This document shows, in pieces, positions 1 through 6,647 of a stretch of DNA of 64,000 nt. The stretch is from Nitrospinaceae bacterium (GTDB lineage: Bacteria; Nitrospinota; Nitrospinia; Nitrospinales; Nitrospinaceae): positions 134,854 to 198,853 of the forward strand of contig JAHELC010000001.1 in assembly GCA_024644405.1 (NCBI GenBank), in the 5' to 3' direction. The position numbers were made by a program, and so were the translations under genes. Numbering within the stretch: position 1 is the first letter of the stretch; each line of letters opens with the position of its first letter. The notes beneath the pieces are model-generated. The model saw only the letters and a program-made list of their open reading frames with translations. It did no database searches and had not been told where the DNA came from.

Positions 1-490
1 TCACCAGTGCATCGTGCAGTTGCCGGTTGTTGACCTGGCCTTCGCCCACCCAGATCACCTCGCCGCAATCCGGCGCCAGATCGGGTAGTTGCGAACGCAC
101 CCGGCTGACCGGCCACACCTCATGCGGAATATTTTCTTCGCGAAAAAATCTCAGTCGTTCGTCCCACTGGTCCCCCACCGAAGATGCAGGCATTAGGGAC
201 CCCGCCATCGACAGGTGAATGCCCACACCGCTGACGCCGGTGAGTTCCTCGATAAAAGACGGAAATTTGTCGAGCGATTCCCGGCAAAACCGGAAAAAGC
301 GGTCGGCGTGATCGCATTCACAATACGGAGCCAGCATCCCCGCTGCCGCCCGCGACGCCATAAGCGAATTCATGGGATCCCCCAGCACCGCCACGTTGAG
401 CGAGGGTTCGGCGTTTTTCAATTGATAGGCGATGCTGTGGCCGATAACCCCCGCCCCGACGATCACCACATCAAACGCATCTGATGTCAT
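1..490 (-). CDS. thiO: Glycine oxidase ThiO-like FAD-dependent oxidoreductase (3' part outside the window)
   Basis: The reading frame starts at an ATG at 490 and stays open to the left edge, so about 163 N-terminal residues are visible. Residues 6-18 carry the Rossmann FAD-binding start VVIVGAGVIGHSI. A later SRAAAGMLAPYCE segment matches the flavin-contacting region of DAO-type amine oxidases such as ThiO. ThiO oxidises glycine to iminoglycine for the thiazole half of thiamine. The start is supported by CAGGAGAC about 8 bases upstream. A ThiD-ThiN fusion lies 40 kb away, consistent with thiamine synthesis, but no other thi gene is adjacent in the window. No TPP-riboswitch-like sequence was seen upstream. 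Another DAO-family oxidase is possible because the C-terminal half is missing. Confidence 0.8.
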   Translation of the reverse strand, partial: MTSDAFDVVIVGAGVIGHSIAYQLKNAEPSLNVAVLGDPMNSLMASRAAAGMLAPYCECDHADRFFRFCRESLDKFPSFIEELTGVSGVGIHLSMAGSLMPASSVGDQWDERLRFFREENIPHEVWPVSRVRSQLPDLAPDCGEVIWVGEGQVNNRQLHDALV

Positions 491-728
491 AAAATGAGTC
501 TCCTGAATGAGTTCTCGCATTGTAACCAAAATTGCTAAACGGCTCCACTGAAAGGGTTCCCGACGGCCAACAATTAATCCCTGAAAGCACCTGTAGCGCT
601 TGATAAAGGGCCGGGGGATATGCTATTTTGGGTCATCTCAAAAATACGATCCCTTTACCCGGCGGGTGCAGTGGACGCTTGGAAAGGTTGAGTTAATCCA
701 TTGAAAATTTTGAATTTAAGGATTTACC

Positions 729-1382
729 ATGACTGAGGAAGGGGCCCAAAACACAGAAAGTACCAGCGGGCAGGAAGCGGTTCAAAAAGCCAGCGAAAGG
801 ATCGAGCCGATTCTGGCCCACCTCAAGGTGGTGGAAGCGGACATCGATATGGACAAAATCCGCACTCATTTTGATCAATTGTGGGAATTTGAAAAAGGCG
901 ACGAACTGAGCCCCGAGGAACAATACCTGACCACCATTGCCTTGTTTATCTATACCACCCATGGCGCGCTGGATGAGTACAATATCAATGTCAAACGGGC
1001 CCGCGAGTACACCACCGAAGCCTTCCGGGGCTGGTTGAAACCCGAGCTTGATAAAATGGTTGCTGAAGAAAAAGCGTCGGACAACCCCTTCAGCACCTTT
1101 GTCGAAAAAAACCTTCCCAAAGTGGATGATTATTTTTCATGGCGGCATTTTCAGCTGGAACACAAAAAAAATGAAGATGCCCTGTGGACCTTTAAAATGA
1201 AACAGTGCTGGTTCGCCACTTTTTTCATCCGGTTCGGGCGCACCGACATTATCCAGACGGCCTGCAGTTTTGATTCGATCCCTTCGGAAGCCCGTCAGGA
1301 ATACGTGAACCTGAAATTGACCAACACGTTTGCCAAGCTGGGATCCTTCTGCGAGTTCAAATACACTCCGAAGAAAGATTGA
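729..1382 (+). CDS. Conserved hypothetical cytoplasmic protein, 217 aa
   Basis: The gene starts with ATG preceded by AAGGAT and encodes a soluble, acidic, mostly helical protein with no signal peptide or membrane segment. The N-terminal 25 residues look disordered (rich in E, Q and S). The C-terminal part has an aromatic-rich stretch around KQCWFATFFIRFGR and two further cysteines (TACSFD and GSFCEF). The Cys-bearing C-terminus is loosely reminiscent of the ATC-hydrolase-like fold, but no family can be assigned by eye. It stands alone on the plus strand between thiO (divergent) and the FMN-binding genes (convergent, 21 bases away), so context gives no function. Confidence 0.75.
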   Translation: MTEEGAQNTESTSGQEAVQKASERIEPILAHLKVVEADIDMDKIRTHFDQLWEFEKGDELSPEEQYLTTIALFIYTTHGALDEYNINVKRAREYTTEAFRGWLKPELDKMVAEEKASDNPFSTFVEKNLPKVDDYFSWRHFQLEHKKNEDALWTFKMKQCWFATFFIRFGRTDIIQTACSFDSIPSEARQEYVNLKLTNTFAKLGSFCEFKYTPKKD

Positions 1383-1403
1383 TTGCGCTCGAGATACGGG
1401 GAT

Positions 1404-2045
1404 TTATTTCACTTTATCTTTGTAAATGACCTGAAACTCCGCCACCGCCTTTTTGACCCCCTTGGTCATGGAGCGAACCGATAACGTGGCCCCGGTAATA
1501 TTGTTGATGTTGTCGAACGGGTCCCCGGCATCCCTTCCGAAAAACTGGCTCATGAACGATTCAAATCGCACTTCCCAGCCGTGCGGCTCCCGGTACACCA
1601 TGATCTCCACATCCTTCACGACACCGTTGGTGCTGAGCACCACCATGAAGGTGATAGGATAAGACCGTCCGATTTCGTTGCCGATGACCATGGCGCCGAT
1701 CGGCCTGTTGGCCTCGTCCAATCCAAAATAGTGGGTCACACGGCGCTCCCTGTATTCGATCTGGTCGCCGAGGATTTTCTGAATCGCCGCTTTCTGCGTG
1801 TCACTCAACCAGACTTTTTTCTTTTTGACTTTTTTGACACCGGGAAACGCCAGCTTAAGCGCTTCCTTCTTGGTCAGGAACATCTGCTCGACGTACTCTT
1901 CCTCGTCCGCTCCCACCGTCAGGGTCAGGAGACACAGCATCATCCCTGCCAGAATCGCGGTCTTTAAAAAGAAAGAAACCCGAGGCCGGAAGCCATCGGG
2001 TTCCCCTCCCTTGCGGGAATTAAAATGATTTCTGAATAACGCCAA
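1404..2045 (-). CDS. Periplasmic FMN-binding domain protein (second of a pair)
   Basis: The protein has 213 residues. It begins with a membrane/signal segment (about residues 24-46, ending TVGADEE) and carries a C-terminal FMN_bind domain of the RnfG/NqrC type. The motif ITGATLSV at 183-190 matches the flavinylation signature, in which the Thr of GAT (T187) would carry covalent FMN attached by ApbE. The start is a TTG at 2045, with AAAGG about 11 bases upstream. It lies 16 bases downstream of a paralogous FMN-binding gene, so the two are probably co-transcribed and act together in periplasmic electron transfer. Redox partners are unknown, and no ApbE gene is visible in the window. Confidence 0.85.
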   Translation of the reverse strand: MALFRNHFNSRKGGEPDGFRPRVSFFLKTAILAGMMLCLLTLTVGADEEEYVEQMFLTKKEALKLAFPGVKKVKKKKVWLSDTQKAAIQKILGDQIEYRERRVTHYFGLDEANRPIGAMVIGNEIGRSYPITFMVVLSTNGVVKDVEIMVYREPHGWEVRFESFMSQFFGRDAGDPFDNINNITGATLSVRSMTKGVKKAVAEFQVIYKDKVK

Positions 2046-2061
2046 TTCAAAAACAACCTTT

Positions 2062-2634
2062 CTATTTTACCTTGTCCAGGAAGATGACCTGGTAAGCGGC
2101 AGTTATTTTTTGCACTCCCGCCGTAATGGTACGCACCGAAATGGTCGCCCCGGTGATGCCGCTGACTCCCCGGAAATCAGAGCCGGCCTTCATGCCGTCA
2201 AACTGATTCAACCAGGAATCATACTGCACTCCCCAGTTGCGGGCACCTTCGTAATTCAGCACTTCGACGTTCTTGACACTGCCGTCGGAATTCATCACCA
2301 CCATGTAACTGATGGTCCAGGAGCGGTTGACGACCCGCTCCACCATCGCGAATCCCATGTTCTGTCCGCCTTTGACTCCGACATAGAAGATCATGACTTT
2401 GTCACGAATCACCCGGGTGGTCAGTTTGCCGATGGCCGCCCGCTGGGGGGTGGTCAACCGAATGCGTTTTTTGATGATTTTGTCCGCCCCGGAAAAAGCC
2501 GCCTTCACCGCATCCTGGGTGGATGTAACGTTCAGGGCGGATGCGTTGCCCGCCATCAGCCCCAGAACGATGACCATGACCCAGAGCCCCTGCCAGAGAA
2601 TCCGGACCGTTCGTTTGAAGTTTTCAGTGTTCAT
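2062..2634 (-). CDS. Periplasmic FMN-binding domain protein (first of a pair)
   Basis: The protein has 190 residues, with a signal/anchor segment at about 12-33 (ending GNASALN) and an FMN_bind domain behind it. SGITGATISV at 158-167 is the flavinylation motif, with T164 the expected FMN acceptor. The open frame extends much further upstream, but the ATG at 2634 is the best start because GAGGCAGG sits just before it and a promoter-like TATAAT lies at 2660-2665. It is clearly a paralogue of the next gene, sharing the SxxVKxVE...GAT layout and the C-terminal YQVI...DKVK. It follows the porin-like gene, which suggests an outer-membrane/periplasm redox unit; that role is inferred. Confidence 0.85.
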   Translation of the reverse strand: MNTENFKRTVRILWQGLWVMVIVLGLMAGNASALNVTSTQDAVKAAFSGADKIIKKRIRLTTPQRAAIGKLTTRVIRDKVMIFYVGVKGGQNMGFAMVERVVNRSWTISYMVVMNSDGSVKNVEVLNYEGARNWGVQYDSWLNQFDGMKAGSDFRGVSGITGATISVRTITAGVQKITAAYQVIFLDKVK

Positions 2635-2659
2635 TGCCTGCCTCGTTTTTATAAAGTTC

Positions 2660-2688
2660 ATTATACGTTCAATTGAAGTTAATTTGAA
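2660..2688 (-). promoter_or_regulatory. Sigma70-type promoter for the FMN-binding gene pair
   Basis: On the minus strand there is a TTCAAA (-35, 2683-2688) and a perfect TATAAT (-10, 2660-2665) separated by 17 bases. The predicted transcript would begin about 20 bases before the chosen start codon of the first FMN-binding gene. It suggests the pair can be expressed independently of the porin-like gene upstream. Confidence 0.5.
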
Positions 2689-2747
2689 AGTATCCATTTC
2701 GCAGTATTTTTGGCCTGCCGCAAACGGATGCATATTTCCCCAAGGGA

Positions 2748-4133
2748 TTAGAAGAACATGTAGGCGATACCGAAGTTCACCTGGTTGTTCGACGTCCCAT
2801 CCTGAAAGACCTGATGGGTATAATCTGCCTTCAATGCTACATTGGGGGTCGACGGAAACCACGCGACCCCGGCGGTATAGACATCCGTTTCTCCGCGGGA
2901 TCCCGTTTGTGGTGCAAACCCCGTCGGCATTTCGTTCTGGGTATCGATAAACTCGTACATGAAATGCGTCACAATGTCGTGCGACGTGCTCTTACCCAGC
3001 AGTTGCGGCCAGTGAATGCCGAACTGCACGTTATAACCCAGAATGTTGGAAGCGATAAACCGTCCTGCAGCAATGTCGGGAAACGTGCCCGCAGTAATTG
3101 CATTTTGGGCGATGGCGTAGTTATTCAATTCCGTAGCGTTATTGATGTGAACGTTGGCAATACTGGCATTCATCTCAAACCATTTTCTGCGGTATTTGAT
3201 GTCACCTTCAATGATCGTGGTGCGGCCACCTTCCTCGATCAAGCCCTGGGTGGTTTGGCCGGTATAGAACGAAGCCGCCAGTTGAAACCCCGGAAACAGG
3301 TTTGATAATTCGATACGGCCGGTCACTGCTATATCGGAAGCAATGGCGTTGTTGGGTTGCAGGCGGCCGCTACGGATACCACTGGAGGCCCGAAAACGGC
3401 CTGAGTCTCCTCCGAAACCTGTCCCCGACCCGGTAGAAAATCCAGCGGGCCGGATGGATTGCAGGGAATTGACGGCATAAATTCGATAGTTCATGCCACC
3501 CAGAAAATTACCGAAGGTACCGAAAAACCCACCGCCGGTGCCGTTCCAGCTTGTGGGTATAATCCGGTTATGAAACACCGGACGCTCCACGGTCCAGAAC
3601 AAGACCGGTTCGTGGAATTCGTTGAGGAACCCGACCGGAACCAAAACCGTACCGGCGCGGAAGTTGACTTTGGGATCTAACAGGAAGTCCAGATATCCCA
3701 TTTCGAATTCCAGTTGCTGTCCCGCATGCTCGTAGTCAATTTCGGCGTTCAGGAAGATCCAGTCGGTGAACCGGGCGTTGATACCGACGACAAAACGGTG
3801 AGCGTCGAATTGGGCATCGCGCTCGTCGGTCGGTATATTGAAATGGGTCTCCCCATAACCGGTGACATTAACGTTTTTGCGGAGGGTGCCGAACAGATCG
3901 CGCATATCGTCGATCTCGTCCGCCAACCGGTCGATTTCTTCCTGCAAATCTTCGACGCTGCCGCCGCCATCTTCTTCAATGATCAAAATATCGTCACCAC
4001 CGGAATCCTCCTCGATGATCAAAATATCGTCGTTCTGCCCCTTGGGTTGAGCAGTATTCTGGGCCCAAACAGCGCCGGGCACCTGCCACAGCGCCCAGGC
4101 CAGAATTCCTGCTACCATAAAGCTTTTTTTCAT
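2748..4133 (-). CDS. Outer-membrane beta-barrel porin-like protein with acidic N-terminal repeat
   Basis: This is a 461-residue protein with a clear signal peptide (MKKSFMVAGILAWALWQ, cleavage near AVWAQ). Next comes a short acidic tandem repeat (DDILIIEED twice, about residues 35-56) and a coiled-coil segment (about 58-83, EDLQEEIDRLADEIDDMRD). The rest alternates aromatic and hydrophilic residues as in beta-barrels and ends in YMFF, the terminal Phe expected for outer-membrane proteins. GGAGGG directly precedes the ATG at 4133; an in-frame TTG four codons upstream overlaps that ribosome site and is rejected. It resembles phosphate-selective/OprO-type porins in layout, but the substrate is unknown. 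The two FMN-binding genes follow it. Confidence 0.8.
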   Translation of the reverse strand: MKKSFMVAGILAWALWQVPGAVWAQNTAQPKGQNDDILIIEEDSGGDDILIIEEDGGGSVEDLQEEIDRLADEIDDMRDLFGTLRKNVNVTGYGETHFNIPTDERDAQFDAHRFVVGINARFTDWIFLNAEIDYEHAGQQLEFEMGYLDFLLDPKVNFRAGTVLVPVGFLNEFHEPVLFWTVERPVFHNRIIPTSWNGTGGGFFGTFGNFLGGMNYRIYAVNSLQSIRPAGFSTGSGTGFGGDSGRFRASSGIRSGRLQPNNAIASDIAVTGRIELSNLFPGFQLAASFYTGQTTQGLIEEGGRTTIIEGDIKYRRKWFEMNASIANVHINNATELNNYAIAQNAITAGTFPDIAAGRFIASNILGYNVQFGIHWPQLLGKSTSHDIVTHFMYEFIDTQNEMPTGFAPQTGSRGETDVYTAGVAWFPSTPNVALKADYTHQVFQDGTSNNQVNFGIAYMFF

Positions 4134-4223
4134 TTCACCCTCCAAATAGAACTGCTTGTTAAATTAAAAATAAAATCCCTGCCAATCATATCTGTTGATC
4201 GATTCCGATTTCCCGCCGCCCTC

Positions 4224-4505
4224 TTACGGCTTGAACCCAGAAAGGACTTTTTTCAATCCCGCCACACTGCTGGTGGGAATGTGGAGAAACGGAATTCTCC
4301 GGAGACGCGCCGTCCGGTTGACCTCGGCCACCATGTGGTGTGCCACCATTCCCGTTAAAATGACAATACCGTTGACCTTTGAAATGCGTTTTCCTAAATT
4401 CGGGACCTTGCGCCCAAAAAACTTGACCTTGTAACCCAGGTCTTTCGCCTGTCGTTCGTATAAGTTTTTCAGGCGGTCCATTCCGCCGATAATCGCTATG
4501 CTCAT
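4224..4505 (-). CDS. DUF2325 family protein
   Basis: This 93-residue protein starts MSIAIIGGMDRL and contains GIVILTGMVAHHM, the pattern of DUF2325 proteins: a Rossmann-like fold with a conserved glycine-rich start and a middle TxxxxH stretch. The basic residues spread through the protein could contact nucleic acid or a nucleotide, but the family function is not established. It lies between the Fur-box ferredoxin gene and the porin-like gene on the same strand, with gaps of about 100 and 90 bases, so it may belong to the same iron-responsive transcript. Confidence 0.8.
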   Translation of the reverse strand: MSIAIIGGMDRLKNLYERQAKDLGYKVKFFGRKVPNLGKRISKVNGIVILTGMVAHHMVAEVNRTARLRRIPFLHIPTSSVAGLKKVLSGFKP

Positions 4506-4560
4506 AAATTCCCCTTTCCAAGCCGGCCGTTGATAATCCAGTCCAGTAACCGGCCTGCCT

Positions 4561-4608
4561 TGAAAATTACCCCGCCGGGAGGAGGTCAGTTAGGCGGGGT
4601 AATTTTCA
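4561..4608 (-). terminator. Perfect 16-bp stem-loop at the end of the ferredoxin gene
   Basis: Bases 4561-4576 and 4593-4608 are exact inverted complements (GC core CCCCGCC/GGCGGGG flanked by A/T-rich ends) around a 16-base loop. The stem overlaps the stop codon of the ferredoxin gene. It may act as a terminator or as a 3' stabiliser/attenuator before the DUF2325 gene. No long T-tract follows, but the stem itself ends in AATTTTCA. Confidence 0.6.
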
Positions 4609-4872
4609 GGGCATTGCCGGCTGGGTACAGAGCAAGGACTGCAACTGTTCCGGGGAATTCTTGATTTTCACAAAGGTCCGCCGGGAAACGACTTCCACCG
4701 AGGTCCCGCCGCCACACCGATTCATGCAAGCTGAGGAACACACCCGGGGCTTCTCTCGGGTCCCCTGGCTCAGATCCTTGATTCGCTGAATAAGGCCCTG
4801 GGCACCCCAGGCCCGGCACCCGGGTCCCTGGCAGACTTTGATGATGTTCTTGGATTGGGTTGATTGAGTCAT
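4606..4872 (-). CDS. Thioredoxin-like [2Fe-2S] ferredoxin
   Basis: This 88-residue protein has the NuoE-like cysteine pattern: C14-x4-C19 (VCQGPGC) and C49-x3-C53 (CMNRCGGG), plus an extra C45. These residues would ligate a [2Fe-2S] cluster in a thioredoxin-fold ferredoxin, a cytoplasmic electron carrier. The ATG at 4872 lies behind a TTGACA-17-TACAAC promoter that overlaps a Fur box, with a second Fur box downstream of the -10, so iron-dependent repression is expected. The neighbours (bacterioferritin upstream, FMN proteins downstream) fit iron metabolism. Its electron partner cannot be read from the sequence. Confidence 0.85.
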   Translation of the reverse strand: MTQSTQSKNIIKVCQGPGCRAWGAQGLIQRIKDLSQGTREKPRVCSSACMNRCGGGTSVEVVSRRTFVKIKNSPEQLQSLLCTQPAMP

Positions 4873-4885
4873 TTTTTTTAGATTT

Positions 4886-4900
4886 TGAAAATCATTATCA
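4886..4900. promoter_or_regulatory. Fur box 1
   Basis: TGAAAATCATTATCA matches the 7-1-7 Fur consensus (TGATAAT-N-ATTATCA) at 13 of 14 defined positions. It lies in the 5' untranslated region of the ferredoxin gene, between the -10 and the start codon, where bound Fur would block transcription. Confidence 0.75.
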
Positions 4901-4920
4901 TTATTAAAAAAGCAGGGGTA

Positions 4921-4949
4921 GTTGTATCTAATTTGAGAATGATTGTCAA
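4921..4949 (-). promoter_or_regulatory. Promoter of the ferredoxin gene
   Basis: On the minus strand a perfect TTGACA (4944-4949) is followed after 17 bases by TACAAC (4921-4926). A Fur box (4934-4948) covers the -35 and part of the spacer. This is the classic layout for iron-loaded Fur repressing an iron-starvation promoter. Confidence 0.7.
4934..4948. promoter_or_regulatory. Fur box 2
   Basis: TGAGAATGATTGTCA matches the 7-1-7 Fur consensus at 12 of 14 defined positions, with symmetric mismatches. It overlaps the -35 element of the ferredoxin promoter. Confidence 0.7.
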
Positions 4950-5110
4950 TATTAAATGTTAATCTTTTGTGAAGAAATTAAAAAAATGGAATAAATCGTT
5001 ATTTTTTAATGGTTTGAATAACATCATGGGGAAATGTGAAATCTAGGCTTTGAGAAGGTCCATCAACCTATTTGTGGTAAACCGTGACAAACCTAATAGA
5101 AAGGAGGGAA

Positions 5111-5143
5111 AAACTAAAAAACCCTCTCCCATACAGGAGAGGG
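5111..5143 (-). terminator. Rho-independent terminator of bacterioferritin
   Basis: An 8-bp stem (CCCTCTCC at 5122-5129 with GGAGAGGG at 5136-5143) with a 6-base loop is followed on the minus strand by TTTTTTAGTTTTT. It lies about 40 bases after the bacterioferritin stop codon. Confidence 0.85.
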
Positions 5144-5180
5144 CCGTGGAATGTAAAATTATATTGTTCGGGCAAGAACC

Positions 5181-5651
5181 CTATGAATGCATGTGTTCGG
5201 AGAGGTAGTTTTCGATACCGATATCCTTGATCCGCTGGAACTGCGTTTCCAGCCAATCGCAGGCCTCCTCCGTGTCCTTCAGGATACTGTCCAGCAATTC
5301 CTTGGTTCCAAAATCTTTCTTATCATGACACAGCTGAATATGTTTTTTCAGCCGCTCCACGTGCTCGGATTCAATTTTGAACTGGTTCTTGAGTTGTGCC
5401 TCGCAGTTATCACCGACCAGCACTTCATCATACCGCGCCAGGTTAGGGGCTCCATCAAAATACAGGATACGTTCGATGACCGCGTTGGTGTGTTTCATTT
5501 CACTCATCGACTCTTCTTTGGAATGATCCGCCAGCTTGTGGAAACCCCAGTTCTCCTGCATTTTGTAATGCAGATAATAAATATTGATAGCGGTTAACTC
5601 GGCCGTCAAGACCTCGTTCAACGCTTCGATTATGCTTTTATCACCTTTCAT
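5181..5651 (-). CDS. bfr: Bacterioferritin, haem-binding (beta-like) subunit with incomplete ferroxidase site
   Basis: The protein has 156 residues when started at the ATG at 5651, which has GGAGG upstream; a longer in-frame start lacks one. The ferritin four-helix fold is evident. Residues aligning with E. coli Bfr E18, Y25, E51, H54 and E94 are present, and M52, the haem ligand, is conserved. The remaining ferroxidase ligands E127 and H130 are T127 and A130 here (DTEEACDW). This pattern resembles the haem-binding partner of two-subunit bacterioferritins rather than the catalytic subunit. The function is cytoplasmic iron storage as a 24-mer, probably mixed. A promoter and a Fur-like box lie upstream and a terminator follows, so it is a single-gene unit. 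Confidence 0.93.
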   Translation of the reverse strand: MKGDKSIIEALNEVLTAELTAINIYYLHYKMQENWGFHKLADHSKEESMSEMKHTNAVIERILYFDGAPNLARYDEVLVGDNCEAQLKNQFKIESEHVERLKKHIQLCHDKKDFGTKELLDSILKDTEEACDWLETQFQRIKDIGIENYLSEHMHS

Positions 5652-5701
5652 GTGCCGCCTCCTCACATAAACAATTAACGAAATCGAAAAAAAGAGCGTT
5701 A

Positions 5702-5729
5702 AGTGTAACAAAACCAAATGCCATGTAAA
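5702..5729 (-). promoter_or_regulatory. Promoter of bacterioferritin
   Basis: On the minus strand TTTACA (5724-5729) and TACACT (5702-5707) are separated by 16 bases, about 50 bases before the start codon. The Fur-like box at 5749-5763 lies just upstream of the -35. Confidence 0.55.
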
Positions 5730-5748
5730 GCCTTGTTTTACAAAGGCT

Positions 5749-5763
5749 TGATAATGATTCTGA
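5749..5763. promoter_or_regulatory. Fur-like box upstream of bacterioferritin
   Basis: TGATAATGATTCTGA matches the 7-1-7 Fur consensus at 12 of 14 defined positions, with a perfect left half. It lies 20 bases upstream of the -35, a position more compatible with activation or upstream silencing than with simple promoter occlusion. Confidence 0.55.
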
Positions 5764-5882
5764 TTCTCTTTATTTACTCGAATTCAAGTCCGCCAGAGAG
5801 CCCTACGAGTTTGTATATTCAGGTGGTTTGGGGTGAGCGATAAGTGAAAAGTGGATTGAGTGAGGTCGTCGTCGCAAAAAAT

Positions 5883-6647
5883 TTAAAAAGAGGTTTTGCC
5901 CTCTATGCGGGTGAGGACTTCATGGCCGTCGTCGGTAACCAGGATGGTGTGTTCGTACTGGGCGGACAGGGTGCCGTCCTGAGTGACGGCGGTCCAGTTG
6001 TCCGCAAGAATTTTGAGGTCGGGCTTGCCCAGGTTGATCATGGGCTCGATGGTGAAGGTCATCCCCTTCTTCAGTTCCAGGCCTTGTCCAAACTTGCCGA
6101 AATGCAGGACCTGCGGGTCCTCGTGAAAATTGCGTCCGATGCCGTGGCCGCAGAATTCGCGCACCACGGAATAGCCTTTCGGTTCCACATGCTGCTGGAT
6201 CGTGGCGCCGATGTCCCCCAACCGCGCTCCCGGACGGACAATGGCGATGGCCTTATGCAACGCTTCCCGGGTGGCGTCCACCAGTTTCTTGGCCTGCTTG
6301 CGGGGCGAGCCGACGAAAAAGGTCTGGTTGGTATCGCCGTGGAATTCGTCGACGATCGTGGTGATGTCCAGATTCACCATATCCCCATTGCGCAGTTTGC
6401 GGTCCGACGGGATGCCATGACAAATCTCATCGTTCACCGAGGTGCAGATGCTTTTCGGAAAACCCCGGTAATTCAGGGGTGCGGGAATAGCTCCGTGCTT
6501 GATGATAAATTCATGGCACCGGTCGTTGAGCTCGTTGGTCGTCACCCCCGGCTTGATGTAAGGGGCGATCATCAACAGGACCTCCGCCGCCAGCTTGCCG
6601 GAGATGCGCATCAGTTCGATTTCGTCGTCTCTTTTAATGGTGACCAT
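5883..6647 (-). CDS. map: Type I methionine aminopeptidase
   Basis: The 254-residue length is typical for type Ia MetAP, which removes the initiator Met from nascent proteins. The metal ligands are all visible: D94 (NLDIT), D105 (HGDTNQTF), H168 (FCGHGIG), E201 (TIEPM) and E232 (QYEHT), together with the substrate His H77 (ICHGIP). The start overlaps the end of era by 14 bases, so the two are translationally coupled. Map is usually near secY/rpsM in many bacteria; here it is linked to era instead. Confidence 0.96.
   Translation of the reverse strand: MVTIKRDDEIELMRISGKLAAEVLLMIAPYIKPGVTTNELNDRCHEFIIKHGAIPAPLNYRGFPKSICTSVNDEICHGIPSDRKLRNGDMVNLDITTIVDEFHGDTNQTFFVGSPRKQAKKLVDATREALHKAIAIVRPGARLGDIGATIQQHVEPKGYSVVREFCGHGIGRNFHEDPQVLHFGKFGQGLELKKGMTFTIEPMINLGKPDLKILADNWTAVTQDGTLSAQYEHTILVTDDGHEVLTRIEGKTSF

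Larger units (their letters stand above)
4873..5112. other. AT-rich intergenic region carrying the ferredoxin control elements
   Basis: The gap between the ferredoxin start and the bacterioferritin terminator is AT-rich. It holds two Fur boxes and one sigma70 promoter reading leftward. From about 4960 to 5112 no gene, RNA or repeat was recognised. Confidence 0.6.

Noticed and set aside
491-728. Possible TPP riboswitch before thiO
   Set aside because: The conserved CTGAGA and ACCTGAT-type elements were not found here or before thiD-thiN.
2635-2862. N-terminal extension of the first FMN-binding gene
   Set aside because: It would start inside the porin-like gene, has no ribosome site, and lies upstream of the likely promoter.
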